A stretch of DNA of 64,000 nucleotides, from the NCBI GenBank assembly GCA_027487775.1, contig JAIYCY010000029.1:1-64000 (forward strand), written 5' to 3'. The notes below the pieces were generated by a model that did no database searches, was not told the DNA's origin, and saw only the letters and a list, made by a program, of their open reading frames with translations. Within the stretch, counting starts at the first letter, position 1. Each line of letters opens with the position of its first letter. The translations under genes and the position numbers were made by a program. Source of the stretch: Planctomycetaceae bacterium (GTDB taxonomy: Bacteria; Planctomycetota; Phycisphaerae; Tepidisphaerales; Tepidisphaeraceae). Shown piece by piece: positions 45,546 through 54,590 of this stretch.

Positions 45546-46454
45546 GTGCGAGTGATTCGAACGATTGAAGAGATGCGTCGGCTCAGGCCCGAATTGGGTC
45601 GATTGGGATTGGTGCCGACGATGGGTGCGCTTCATGCGGGGCATGTGTCGCTGGTAGAGGTCATGCGAGATCGTGTGAAGCGGGCAACCGGCGTATTGGA
45701 TTCGACGGCGGTGAGTGTCTTTGTGAATCCTACGCAGTTTGCGCCGCACGAGGATTTTCATAGGTACCCAAGGCCGCTCGAGGATGATCTTGCGATGTGT
45801 GAGGGCGCGGGCGTGGACTTGGTTTTTGCGCCTTCAGTGGAGGAGATGTATCGACCCGGCGAGGTGCGGGTATCGATGGATCCGGGGATGCTCGCGCGGC
45901 GATGGGAGGGGGAACTGAGGCCGGGGCATTTTGCGGGTGTGTGTCAGGTGGTTGCGAAACTTTTCAACATTCTCACGCCGAGTTGGGCGTGTTTTGGAGA
46001 AAAGGATTTTCAGCAGCTTGCGGTGTTGCGGGCGATGACCGGATCGCTGGATTATGGAATCGGGATTGTCGCAGGTCCGACTCGGCGGGACGCGGACGGG
46101 CTGGCGATGAGCAGCCGCAATCGGTACCTGAGCCCAGCGCAGCGGGCGCGAGCGCTTGCGATTCCGCGGGCGATACGGGCGACCCAGAAGGCGTATGCGG
46201 ACGGGGAGAAGAGCGTCCAGGCGCTGGAGCGTGTTCTGCGCGAGGCCCTGTTAAGAGATGAGACGTCGTCCGGGGTGGAGGTGGAGTTGCAGTATGCGGT
46301 GATCGTCGATCCAGAGACGCTTGAACCCCTGGCGGGTGGCGAAGGCACGGAGTTGAGGACGCTAGCCGATGAATCGCGTATCTTGGTGGCGGTCAAGGTC
46401 GGCACGACGCGACTGATCGACAATGCGGCGCTTGTTCAATTGCCCAACCACTAG
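45546..46454 (+). CDS. panC: Pantothenate synthetase
   Basis: PanC joins pantoate and beta-alanine with ATP to give pantothenate for coenzyme A. The 302-residue protein has the HIGH-like LVPTMGALHAGHVSL, FVNPTQFAPHEDFHRYPR, GVCQVVAKLFNI, FGEKDFQQLAVL and RDADGLAMSSRNRYLS. The GTG start at 45546 follows gggag with suitable spacing. The 180-bp gap after the YfhO-like gene holds nothing I recognise. panB and panD are not adjacent. It precedes lgt by 26 bp. Confidence 0.95.
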   Translation: MRVIRTIEEMRRLRPELGRLGLVPTMGALHAGHVSLVEVMRDRVKRATGVLDSTAVSVFVNPTQFAPHEDFHRYPRPLEDDLAMCEGAGVDLVFAPSVEEMYRPGEVRVSMDPGMLARRWEGELRPGHFAGVCQVVAKLFNILTPSWACFGEKDFQQLAVLRAMTGSLDYGIGIVAGPTRRDADGLAMSSRNRYLSPAQRARALAIPRAIRATQKAYADGEKSVQALERVLREALLRDETSSGVEVELQYAVIVDPETLEPLAGGEGTELRTLADESRILVAVKVGTTRLIDNAALVQLPNH

Positions 46455-46480
46455 CCACAACCCTCTCATCACTTCCCAGA

Positions 46481-47461
46481 ATGCTTCGAGAACTTTTCAT
46501 CCTGCCGTTTTTGAACGTGCCGATTTATGGGTACGGGGTGATGTTGGTGCTGGCGTGCGTGGCGGGGATGATGCTGGCCAAGCGACTGGCGAGGCGGGCG
46601 GGCTTGGACCCCGAGCGGTTCGTGGATTTGGCGCTGATTGCGTTGTTTGCGGGTGTCGTGGGTGCGCGGTTGAGCTATGTCTTGGAGAATTTTTCGAGTT
46701 ACTTTGGAGAGGGAATCGGGCTGGGGGAGGGGCTCGGGGCCGCGATCAATCTAAGACGCGGCGGGCTGACGTATTACGGCGGATTTCTGCTGGCGACGCC
46801 GGCGTGTCTGTTGTTTGCGTATTGGAAGAAGATTCCGCTTTTGCGTGGGATGGATGTGATTGCGCCGTGTCTGGTGCTGGGGCTTGCGATCGGTCGGATC
46901 GGGTGTTTTTTGAATGGATGCTGCTGGGGTGTGGTGTGTGAAAGACCGGTAGGGATTTCGTTTCCGTATGAGAGTCCTGCTTATGAGTCCCACGTGGAGT
47001 CGGGCCTGATCAAGCCGCCGAGCGCGTTGGTGAAGGGGATCGATGTAGAGAGCGGAGCGGTGGTGCTGGTGCCGCGTAAGGATGCGCTGCTGAATCCGTT
47101 GACGCGAGAGGCGGCGCTGCGGGAGCGGAGTCTGCCCGTGCACGCGACGCAGCTTTATTCGACGGCCGCGGCGCTGGGGATTTGCGGTGTCTGCCTGTGG
47201 GCGTTTTCCCGTCGATGGAAAGTGGGGCGGGTCTTTGCGTTGATGTTGGTGCTGGAGGGGGGTTCGCGATTCTTGATCGAACAACTCCGGACCAACGAAG
47301 TTTTAATGAAGATCGGGTCGGTCGAACTGACCTACAGCATGGTGGTGGGGCTGGGACTGGTCTTGGCGGGGGTCGTGATGTGGATTGGGGTGGGCTTTGC
47401 CGGTGATGCGGCGAGCAAATTGCCGGACGAAGGTGATGCCCGGACTGATAACGCCCGATGA
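46481..47461 (+). CDS. lgt: Prolipoprotein diacylglyceryl transferase
   Basis: Lgt attaches diacylglycerol to the lipobox Cys of prolipoproteins in the inner membrane. The 326-residue protein has seven or so helices, the Lgt signature GRIGCFLNGCCWG near residue 140, GARLSYVLENF, RRGGLTYYGGFL and the conserved His-containing LPVHATQLYSTAAAL. An insertion of about 35 residues (ESGLIKPPSALVKG onward) lies in the periplasmic head. Three predicted lipoproteins in this window (MsrB, entericidin, CC0125-like) are likely substrates. Confidence 0.94.
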   Translation: MLRELFILPFLNVPIYGYGVMLVLACVAGMMLAKRLARRAGLDPERFVDLALIALFAGVVGARLSYVLENFSSYFGEGIGLGEGLGAAINLRRGGLTYYGGFLLATPACLLFAYWKKIPLLRGMDVIAPCLVLGLAIGRIGCFLNGCCWGVVCERPVGISFPYESPAYESHVESGLIKPPSALVKGIDVESGAVVLVPRKDALLNPLTREAALRERSLPVHATQLYSTAAALGICGVCLWAFSRRWKVGRVFALMLVLEGGSRFLIEQLRTNEVLMKIGSVELTYSMVVGLGLVLAGVVMWIGVGFAGDAASKLPDEGDARTDNAR

Positions 47462-47696
47462 CGGCGAATCAGATGAATTCAGCCCGAATGCAGGCTATTC
47501 CATGCGTGCCCGGCCAGATTTTTTGCTTGGGTGAATCTACGCCATGGATTAGGCTTGCGCGGTCAGTCGTGTCGGTGTGAATCGTCAACGCCGGGCCACG
47601 AAGTGGAGATTGTTCTGATGTTCATCAGGCGATCTGGTTCTTTCATCGACGGGATCGCGTCGAAGAAGTTTTTTGTGGGAATGGAGTTCATCGAAG

Positions 47697-50600
47697 ATGC
47701 GTCAAGCCAAGCATGAGTATCGTCCGGGCCAGGGGAAGGGTTTTGCCAAGCATTCGACCTCACGTCGAAGCGCCGTGAGCATGGCGATCGATGCGCTCGA
47801 AGAGCGCCGTTTGCTCGCAACCGCGAGCGGGACGATCTTTTACGACGCGAACTTCAACGGTGCGATCAACGCAGGTGAAGAAGGTCTGAGTGGCTGGTCG
47901 GTTTACGCCGATCTGAACAACAACGGAGTGTTTGACGGATCGATCGCAAACCGAAACGCGACGGCTGTGCCCATGGCCCTGCCGGATGATCGCACGACGC
48001 GATTCAACGACATGAACGTCAGCGGCGTCGGCCCGATCTCGGGGCTGACTCTGTCAGTGAACATTGCACACACTTACATCGGTGACCTTGATATCTCACT
48101 GATCAGTCCCTCGGGAACGCGGATCGTCATGTCGGACAATCGAGGCGGAAGCGTGAACGGAATGCAGGTGGTGTTCGATGACTCGGCTTCACAGGCCTTC
48201 AGCTCGATCAGTACTTCGGATGGACCCGCTGTCACCGGAACCTATCGACCAGATGGCTTGTTGAGTTCGTTCGCGGGTCAAAACGGCAACGGGACGTGGC
48301 GCCTTGAGATCACCGACACGGCGGGCGGGGATTCGGGATCATTGCAGGGCTGGGGCCTGACCTTCTCGACCGGCGAAGCGAGTGTGACAACCGGTTCAGG
48401 TGGAACATACAGCCTCGCAGGATTGCCCGCCGGCAATGTGACGTTGCGGCTGGTCGAACAAGCCAGCTGGCAACACCACACGACCCTTCGAACGGTCAAT
48501 TTTGCGACGGCGACCTCGACAGTTTCGGGCCAGAACTTTGGTGTACGCCAGGCGCCGGGCGAGATTCGCGGGGTGGTGTTCGCGGACCATGACGCCAACG
48601 GAACCCAGCAGTCCAACGAGCCGGGCATCGCCGGTCGAACCGTATATCTCGATACGAACAATAACTCCGTGCTTGATGCGGGCGAACTCTCGACCGTGAC
48701 GAACGCGTCAGGCCAGTATGTGTTTGCCGAGCAACGACCGGGGAACAAGATCGTGCGAACCGTGTTGCCGCTGAAGTGGCGACAGACAAGCCCGACATCG
48801 GCGCGGCCTGCGCCCGCAGGCGCTTCGGGATTACCCGCACAGGCACCGGTGACATCCAACAACCTCGGCATCGCTGCCGAAAGGCCGACGGAAAGTCGCA
48901 GCGAAATCATCGTGGCGATCGCCCGGCCGAACGCACTGGAAACACTGAAGTCGCGCGTGCGTGGCGCGGGCCTGTCGGATCAGGTCATGCTCTCCAACAC
49001 TCGCACGCTAAGCCATGGTTCGGGCAGCAACGGATCGGGTGTCACGCTCGTGCAGCTTGGCCTGCGTGGTCGAGCAGAAACCGGCAAGATGATCGATCGA
49101 GTCAAACAACTCGGTAACATCATCTTCGCCGCCCCCAACATGATCTACGCGGGCGATCTGCGCGACTACACGCCGAACGACACAAACTTCGGCAGCCAGT
49201 GGCATCATCCGAGGATCCAAAGCCCGGCCGCGTGGGATGTGACGGAAGGCCAGGGCGTGACAGTCGCGATTCTGGACGACGGCATGGTGCTGACGCATCC
49301 TGATATCGCGCCCAATCTCTGGAGCAACTCTGACGAAATCGCAGGCAACGGAATCGACGATGACGGCAACGGCTTCGTCGATGACACCGTGGGCTGGGAC
49401 TTCCACACCAATGACAACAACCCAGGCGTGACCGGTGACCCGCACGGCGGAAATGTCGGCGGCATGACTGCGGCCCGGACGAACAACAACCTCGGCGTGG
49501 CGGGCATCGCCGGGCGCGCAACGCTCATGCCGATTCGCATCGGCGCAGGCAGCTACACAAGCGCGTCACTGGCCGGTGCGTTCGGATACGCGGCCGCCAA
49601 CGGTGCGAAGATCACCAACCTCTCCTACAACACCGACAGCGTGACCAGTGACTCCGTCGTGCAAACCGCTCTCAACAATGCCTACGCTGCCGGCGTGCTG
49701 CTCATCAACTCAGGCGGAAACGGCGGAAATCTGAACCCGACTCGACTGGCCATGCAGCAGCAACTCTTCGTTGCGGGCACGACCAACACCGACGTCAAGA
49801 GCAGCTTTAGCGCCTGGGGCGATGGCATGGATCTGTCCGCACCTGCGACCGCAGTCTGGACCACAACGAGCTCGAACAGCTACGGCCCAGTCGATGGGAC
49901 GAGCTTTGCCGCTCCGAGTGCGGCAGGCGTTGCGGCTCTGATCTGGTCGAAGAACCCGACATGGTCGCGTGACCAGGTGGCCGCGCAATTGCTCGGGACG
50001 ACCGACAATGTCAATGCCCAAAATCCGTCCCATGCCAACCTGATGGGCACGGGCCGAATCAATGCGCTTCGCGCAGTCACCGAAACGCTCAGCGCTCCGA
50101 AACTGCGGGCCGTCGAAGGACTGCCCGCCGAGGGAAGCATCGTCGTCAACGGGCCGAGCAGTTTCACCGTTCGATTCTTCAACACGCTGACGACCGCGGG
50201 CGTCAACAATGCCAATGCGTTCCGACTCGAAGGGGCCGGCAATGATGATGTCTGGGGCACCGCAGATGATTTTTCGCGCTCGCTCTCCCGAAGCGTGACC
50301 GACTACAAGGTGGGCACGAACTTCATCACCTTTACGGTCGGCGGAGGCACGTTGCCGACCGGCAGCTATCGCGTCGTGATCGACTCGACGATCCTCGTCG
50401 ACCCGTTCGGTCGGCAACTTGACGGCAATGGTGACGGCACGGGCGGAGATAGTTTCGTGCGTAACTTTACGATTCAAGGCCCGACCGTGGCCGCGAACGT
50501 GAGCGTGAGCCCCGGTGCGACTTTGAATGACGTCGATTTCGGCACGCGCGAGACGATCCTGCCGACCATCCAGTCGACTGGATTCGATTTCGTCGACGCT

Positions 50601-51188
50601 CAGGTGGTTCGATTCCAATTCTCCGAGGCCATGCAGACCAGCGGATTCACGGGGTCGGCAGTCACGATCGTGAACACGACGAGCGGCCTGCCGCTTGATC
50701 CGTCCAGCTACAGCTACAACTACGTGAGTGCGACCAACACGCTGCGTGTCATGCTGGCGGCGCCGATCGCCAACGGCAACTACACCGCGATCCTCGCTTC
50801 GACGTCGGCACGGGATATGTTCGGCAACGAACTCGACGGCGACAGCAACAGCCTTCCAGGCGGCAACGTGGTCGTGAACTTCGACTTCCTGAATGCAGAT
50901 TTCGATCGGAACGGCTCGGTCGGATTTGCCGATCTGCTGACACTCTCAAGAAACTACGGAACCACCTCAGGTATGAACTTCACGTCCGGCGATGCGGACT
51001 ACGATGGTGACGTCGACTTCAACGACCTGCTCCTCCTGGCGAGAAACTACGCCGGCGGATCGGGCGCGATCCCGGCGGGACTGTTTTCGAGCCTGGGGAT
51101 CGACTCGGCAGTTCGCACGACCACCGCCCCCGCCCGTGTGTCAGGTCGAAACACGTTGACGCCCGACGACGGAGCAGAACTGATCTAA
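47697..51188 (+). CDS. Large secreted subtilisin-like protease with P domain, SdrD-B repeats and dockerin-like tail
   Basis: The 1163-residue product opens with a basic leader and MAIDALEERRLLATA, the planctomycete LExRxL motif. Domains in order are: a Ca-rich SdrD-B-like segment, a proprotein-convertase P domain (IAHTYIGDLDISLISPSGT ... WRLEITDTAGGDSGSLQGWG), another SdrD-B segment (FADHDANGTQQSNEPGIAGR), then the S8 protease (about 490-800). The triad is Asp in VAILDDGM, His in DPHGGNVGGM and Ser in GTSFAAPSAAG. HGGNV replaces the usual HGTHV and DDGM the usual DTG/DSG. After Ig-like segments it ends with two dockerin-like EF loops (NADFDRNGSVGFADLL, DADYDGDVDFNDLLLL). The ATG at 47697 follows a weak tggag. 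It is probably surface-attached or secreted and digests protein. Confidence 0.88.
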   Translation: MRQAKHEYRPGQGKGFAKHSTSRRSAVSMAIDALEERRLLATASGTIFYDANFNGAINAGEEGLSGWSVYADLNNNGVFDGSIANRNATAVPMALPDDRTTRFNDMNVSGVGPISGLTLSVNIAHTYIGDLDISLISPSGTRIVMSDNRGGSVNGMQVVFDDSASQAFSSISTSDGPAVTGTYRPDGLLSSFAGQNGNGTWRLEITDTAGGDSGSLQGWGLTFSTGEASVTTGSGGTYSLAGLPAGNVTLRLVEQASWQHHTTLRTVNFATATSTVSGQNFGVRQAPGEIRGVVFADHDANGTQQSNEPGIAGRTVYLDTNNNSVLDAGELSTVTNASGQYVFAEQRPGNKIVRTVLPLKWRQTSPTSARPAPAGASGLPAQAPVTSNNLGIAAERPTESRSEIIVAIARPNALETLKSRVRGAGLSDQVMLSNTRTLSHGSGSNGSGVTLVQLGLRGRAETGKMIDRVKQLGNIIFAAPNMIYAGDLRDYTPNDTNFGSQWHHPRIQSPAAWDVTEGQGVTVAILDDGMVLTHPDIAPNLWSNSDEIAGNGIDDDGNGFVDDTVGWDFHTNDNNPGVTGDPHGGNVGGMTAARTNNNLGVAGIAGRATLMPIRIGAGSYTSASLAGAFGYAAANGAKITNLSYNTDSVTSDSVVQTALNNAYAAGVLLINSGGNGGNLNPTRLAMQQQLFVAGTTNTDVKSSFSAWGDGMDLSAPATAVWTTTSSNSYGPVDGTSFAAPSAAGVAALIWSKNPTWSRDQVAAQLLGTTDNVNAQNPSHANLMGTGRINALRAVTETLSAPKLRAVEGLPAEGSIVVNGPSSFTVRFFNTLTTAGVNNANAFRLEGAGNDDVWGTADDFSRSLSRSVTDYKVGTNFITFTVGGGTLPTGSYRVVIDSTILVDPFGRQLDGNGDGTGGDSFVRNFTIQGPTVAANVSVSPGATLNDVDFGTRETILPTIQSTGFDFVDAQVVRFQFSEAMQTSGFTGSAVTIVNTTSGLPLDPSSYSYNYVSATNTLRVMLAAPIANGNYTAILASTSARDMFGNELDGDSNSLPGGNVVVNFDFLNADFDRNGSVGFADLLTLSRNYGTTSGMNFTSGDADYDGDVDFNDLLLLARNYAGGSGAIPAGLFSSLGIDSAVRTTTAPARVSGRNTLTPDDGAELI

Positions 51189-51290
51189 TTGCCCGATTAA
51201 ATGCCCGTTGGGTCGCACGAAAGACCGTTCGGGTCGATTCATGCGATTCCCAACATGCCTTGACGATACTCAGTGATGGCGCAGCCCGGC

Positions 51291-51360
51291 GCGGGTGCCT
51301 TGGCACCCGCTCTGCGGAGGAGACCCGGGTCGATCAACCGATCGGCCCGGGTTTGTTTTC
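51291..51360 (+). terminator. Double hairpin and Rho-independent terminator
   Basis: The first hairpin (gcgggtgc-cttg-gcacccgc, 51291-51310) has a CUUG tetraloop. The second, 12 bp with one G-T pair (acccgggtcgat at 51323-51334, atcggcccgggt at 51341-51352), is followed by ttgtttt. Together they probably end the subtilase transcript. The remaining bases from 51189 to 51430 have no gene. Confidence 0.75.
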
Positions 51361-51430
51361 CTTCCGGGCTTCGACGCTGGCGGGGGATGCTCGCAGCGGT
51401 CTTCGACGTCGAAGGAGTCAGCCGTCGAGA

Positions 51431-51565
51431 TCAGTCGCCAGCCTTTTGGAGGGCTTCGCCGCCCTTTTCAATGTCCTTGCCCACCCCGCGGAGCGTGTTG
51501 CAACCGGCGGAGAGCATCGCGAGACCGAGAGCGGCAACGAGCGTGAGGATAAAGTGCTTTCGCAT
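51431..51565 (-). CDS. Entericidin A/B family lipoprotein
   Basis: This 44-residue lipoprotein has a short signal with lipobox LSAGC (Cys22), followed by NTLRGVGKDIEKGGEALQKA, the amphipathic entericidin core. Entericidins are small membrane lipoproteins first described as an antidote/toxin pair (EcnA/EcnB) and are widespread under stress control. Only one copy is present here. The ATG at 51565 begins the signal; the longer open frame upstream has no similarity. It lies between the subtilase and the CC0125-like lipoprotein. Confidence 0.85.
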   Translation of the reverse strand: MRKHFILTLVAALGLAMLSAGCNTLRGVGKDIEKGGEALQKAGD

Positions 51566-51714
51566 GAATGTTAGTTTGCGCTGGTCGAATGCAAAACGCC
51601 AGCACTTGAGCATCATCATTCCATGTCCATGACGCCGTGGATCGGAATCGAGAACGGCCGACCTGAGTCGAGGATGGCTTTCAAAACCCAATGACGCCGC
51701 GGATCGGCTGGTCG

Positions 51715-52299
51715 CTACTTTAAGGGCGTGCCGAAGTGGGCAGAGACCTGCGGGCCGAATTGGATGCCGGAGGCGATGGCTTGGACGATGACTTCGCGGG
51801 TTGCGAGCGCGTCTGTGTGTTGTGCCGGATCGCCGGAGTCGAGAAGTGTGATGCGGAGCTGGATGAGCGGGCTGGATCGTGTGGTGGTGGATCCGGGATA
51901 GGTGTAGACGTAACTGCGATCACGATCGGCGCGATCGATGTCCTGGTTGATGACCGTGTAAGGTGGGGTGGATTCAGTGCGCGTGAGGATTTGCGTGTCG
52001 GTGGAGTCGATACGGAAGTGCGAGCGGCCGGCTTCGAAGGCCAACTCCGCGGCGCGGGCGATGGCGAGCGTCATGGCACGTCCGGGCGACTCGCCTGACG
52101 TTGCGTTGTAGCTGACCATCAGACGATCGGGGGCGAGTCGGGCCTCGCTATAGCCCACGCTGCCATCAAACGGGCGATATGCGGGCGAACTTGCACAACC
52201 AACAAGAGCGATAAGCAGGCTGCCGATCCATAACGCGCAGACGCTTTGACGCGAGAAGAGGAGCGACGATCTGTGGGTTCTTGAACGAGAGCTTTGCAT
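51715..52299 (-). CDS. CC0125/CC1285-type lipoprotein, function unknown
   Basis: The 194-residue protein has a hydrophobic segment ending in lipobox ALVGC (Cys35) and a single domain with GYSEARLAPDRLMVSYNATS and AIARAAELAFEAGRSHFRI, the conserved core of the CC0125/CC1285 lipoprotein family. The role is unknown; the proteins are probably anchored in the outer membrane. The start at 52299 (MQSSRSRTH) gives a plausible signal; in-frame starts further upstream are possible. Confidence 0.7.
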   Translation of the reverse strand: MQSSRSRTHRSSLLFSRQSVCALWIGSLLIALVGCASSPAYRPFDGSVGYSEARLAPDRLMVSYNATSGESPGRAMTLAIARAAELAFEAGRSHFRIDSTDTQILTRTESTPPYTVINQDIDRADRDRSYVYTYPGSTTTRSSPLIQLRITLLDSGDPAQHTDALATREVIVQAIASGIQFGPQVSAHFGTPLK

Positions 52300-52370
52300 A
52301 CGGCTTTGCCTTGAATGGAGGCTTGGTGAATCCAAGTGTCGTCGAGATTCTACCATGAAGCCGGTGGGTC

Positions 52371-53186
52371 GTGAGGTGCGTCGATTGGGGTTACGATGAG
52401 CTGATCTTGGACGAGCAGAGTGACCCAACGAGAACATCGATACCGGCAAACAGCCGGGAACGATTGCGACTGCTCCATCGATTGCGATGCAGGTTTTCGG
52501 TGATCGGGGACCGGTTTGGCGTGCGGGAAGATCGCGTGCAAATCGGAAGGCTGCAGCTCGATTTTACGCGCGTGGCGGATCCGGAGGCGGTTCTGGATGC
52601 GATCTGTCTGGAGGAGACGCGGCGGGCTCGGGGTGTCACGGCAAATCGGCATGATCGCCCGCTTCGGATGCCATACTGGGCGGCGGTCTGGGAGAGTGCG
52701 GCCGCGCTGGGGGAAATGCTGCAAGAGAAAACAGGGCCGTGCGAAAATGCACTGCGGGGAAAATCGGTCCTCGACCTCGGATGTGGAATGGGTCTGGCGG
52801 GCATGGTGGCACTGGCGATGGGTGCCAGCGTCATGATGGCGGACAACGAGACGGACGCGCTGCTGCTTGCGCGTGTCAACGGACTTGCCTGGCCTGGTCG
52901 GGCGCGGGTGAGGCGCATCGATTGGAATGAGGATCGGCTGCAGGAATCGTTTGATCTGATCATCGGTTCGGACGTTCTGTATGAGCGGGCGCAGTGGGAC
53001 GGATTCGAGCGGTTCGTCCGAACGCATGTCAGGCAGGGCGGATGCGTGTGGATCGGCGAGCCGGGGCGTCCGGGGGCGATCGAGTTCCCCTCCTTTGCCG
53101 AGGCACGCGGATGGACGATCAAGCGGACGGTGCGGAAGCTCTCGATGCGCGAAGCACCGTTCAACGTCTTTGTGTTGACGCGATGA
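52371..53186 (+). CDS. Class I SAM-dependent methyltransferase, METTL21/lysine-methyltransferase-like
   Basis: The 271-residue product carries a Rossmann methyltransferase fold with motif I VLDLGCGMGLAGMVAL near residue 132, acidic motif II (MMADNETDAL) and IIGSDVLYE near residue 198, where the DVLY tetrapeptide is typical of the seven-beta-strand lysine methyltransferases (ETFB-KMT/METTL21 type). MPYWAAVWESA upstream of motif I also fits. The target protein is unknown. The start at 52371 is a GTG without clear ribosome site. It diverges from the CC0125-like lipoprotein gene. Confidence 0.75.
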   Translation: MRCVDWGYDELILDEQSDPTRTSIPANSRERLRLLHRLRCRFSVIGDRFGVREDRVQIGRLQLDFTRVADPEAVLDAICLEETRRARGVTANRHDRPLRMPYWAAVWESAAALGEMLQEKTGPCENALRGKSVLDLGCGMGLAGMVALAMGASVMMADNETDALLLARVNGLAWPGRARVRRIDWNEDRLQESFDLIIGSDVLYERAQWDGFERFVRTHVRQGGCVWIGEPGRPGAIEFPSFAEARGWTIKRTVRKLSMREAPFNVFVLTR

Positions 53187-53256
53187 ATGGGTGATCGATC
53201 GAGCGGGTTTGTAAGAAAGATTTCTTGGGGAAGTATGAGTCGGTTACACTTTTGCG

Positions 53257-53829
53257 ATGCTGGACGATATTGAACGAGTGTTGATTTCGCGGGACCGGAT
53301 CGAGGCACGCGTACGCGAGCTTGCGGAGGACATCACGCGCGATCACGCGACGGGTCGGAGTCCGGATCGTGCGGAATTGACAATGATTCCGATCCTGACG
53401 GGGGCAATGATCTTTTGTTGCGATTTGATGCGTTACATCCCGATGGCGATGAAGATCGGGATGGTGACGGTCAGCAGTTATCCCGGGACGAGCATTCGAA
53501 GCCAGGGGCCGAGCGTTTTGGGGAAGCAGCTCGGAGACATCAAGGGTCGCCACGTGGTCTTGGTCGATGACATTCTCGATTCGGGCGGGACGATTCGGGC
53601 GGTGGTGCCGATGCTCCAGGAACTGGGTGCGGCGAGCGTGCGTGTGTGTGTGCTGCTCCGCAAGAATCGCCCGGAGGCGATGGCTACGCCTTGCGATTAT
53701 GTGGGGTTTGATATTCCGGATGAGTTTGTGGTGGGTTATGGGCTGGACTATGACGATTATTACCGCAACCTGCCGGACGTGGTGACGCTCAAACGGTCGG
53801 TGATTCCGCCGCATCGGGCGGAGTCGTGA
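53257..53829 (+). CDS. hpt: Hypoxanthine phosphoribosyltransferase
   Basis: The enzyme salvages hypoxanthine and guanine by transfer to PRPP. The 190-residue protein has the PRPP-binding motif HVVLVDDILDSGGTI near residue 108, PILTGAMIFCCDLMRYI, the flexible-loop SSYPGTSI and the base-binding region DYVGFDIPDEFVVGYGLDYD. Length fits the family. It starts 70 bp after the methyltransferase gene. Confidence 0.94.
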   Translation: MLDDIERVLISRDRIEARVRELAEDITRDHATGRSPDRAELTMIPILTGAMIFCCDLMRYIPMAMKIGMVTVSSYPGTSIRSQGPSVLGKQLGDIKGRHVVLVDDILDSGGTIRAVVPMLQELGAASVRVCVLLRKNRPEAMATPCDYVGFDIPDEFVVGYGLDYDDYYRNLPDVVTLKRSVIPPHRAES

Positions 53830-53882
53830 GATGAGATGTCTGATCGGCGTTTGGAGGGGCGAGACCGGAGTCGTGTAGGACC

Positions 53883-54563
53883 ATGCTGCGGTTTGTGGAC
53901 TTAGGCTTGATGCGATGGCAGGACGCTTGGAGTCTGCAGGAGCAGGCGCACGAGCGTATTCTGGGCGGAGAGCCGCCGATCGTGTTTCTTGTCGAGCATC
54001 CGCCGGTCATCACGCTGGGACGGCAGGCTGAAGTCGCAAGGCGGAGTCTGAAGTTCAGCGAGGCGGAGCTCGTCGAAGCCGGCTACGACGTGGTGGAAAC
54101 GGATCGCGGTGGAAACGTGACACTCCACGCGCCGGGACAGCTCGTCTGTTATCCGATCCTTCGACTGAATCAGTTTCGCTTGACGGTCGGAGGATATGTC
54201 AAGCTCCTGGAACATGCGGTGATCAACGCCATCGCGCGATGTGGTGTGCAGGGACACCTTGATCCTCATGCGGTCGGCGTGTGGGTGCGTGATCGGTACG
54301 AGCAGGAATCGAAGGTATGTGCGATCGGCGTGCGGGTGCGGCGGGGAGCGACTTTGCACGGATTTGCCTTGAACGTCGACACGGATTTGTCGTTGTTCAA
54401 TGCGATCGTTCCCTGCGGGATCAGTGATCGATCGGTGACAAGTCTGCGTCGATTGCTGGGTGTGCAGTCGCCTGAAATGTCGCACGTGAAATGGCTGATC
54501 AAGCAGGCGCTGACCGATCAATTGGAATCCACTCACGGGATTCCTCTCTCTGGATCTCAATAG
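53883..54563 (+). CDS. lipB: Octanoyl-[acyl-carrier-protein]:protein N-octanoyltransferase LipB
   Basis: LipB moves octanoyl groups from acyl-ACP to lipoyl domains, the first step of lipoate assembly. The 226-residue protein has VEHPPVITLGRQ, DRGGNVTLHAPGQLVCYPI, the catalytic lysine in SKVCAIGVRVRRGATLHGFALNV and the catalytic cysteine in IVPCGISDRSVTSL. lipA is not adjacent. The gene starts 54 bp after hpt. Confidence 0.95.
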   Translation: MLRFVDLGLMRWQDAWSLQEQAHERILGGEPPIVFLVEHPPVITLGRQAEVARRSLKFSEAELVEAGYDVVETDRGGNVTLHAPGQLVCYPILRLNQFRLTVGGYVKLLEHAVINAIARCGVQGHLDPHAVGVWVRDRYEQESKVCAIGVRVRRGATLHGFALNVDTDLSLFNAIVPCGISDRSVTSLRRLLGVQSPEMSHVKWLIKQALTDQLESTHGIPLSGSQ

Positions 54564-54590
54564 ACCCGACCGCCGATTGATTTTGGTTAG

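Noticed and set aside
51431..51565. Entericidin toxin/antidote pair
   Set aside because: Only one entericidin-like gene is present, so the pair is not supported.
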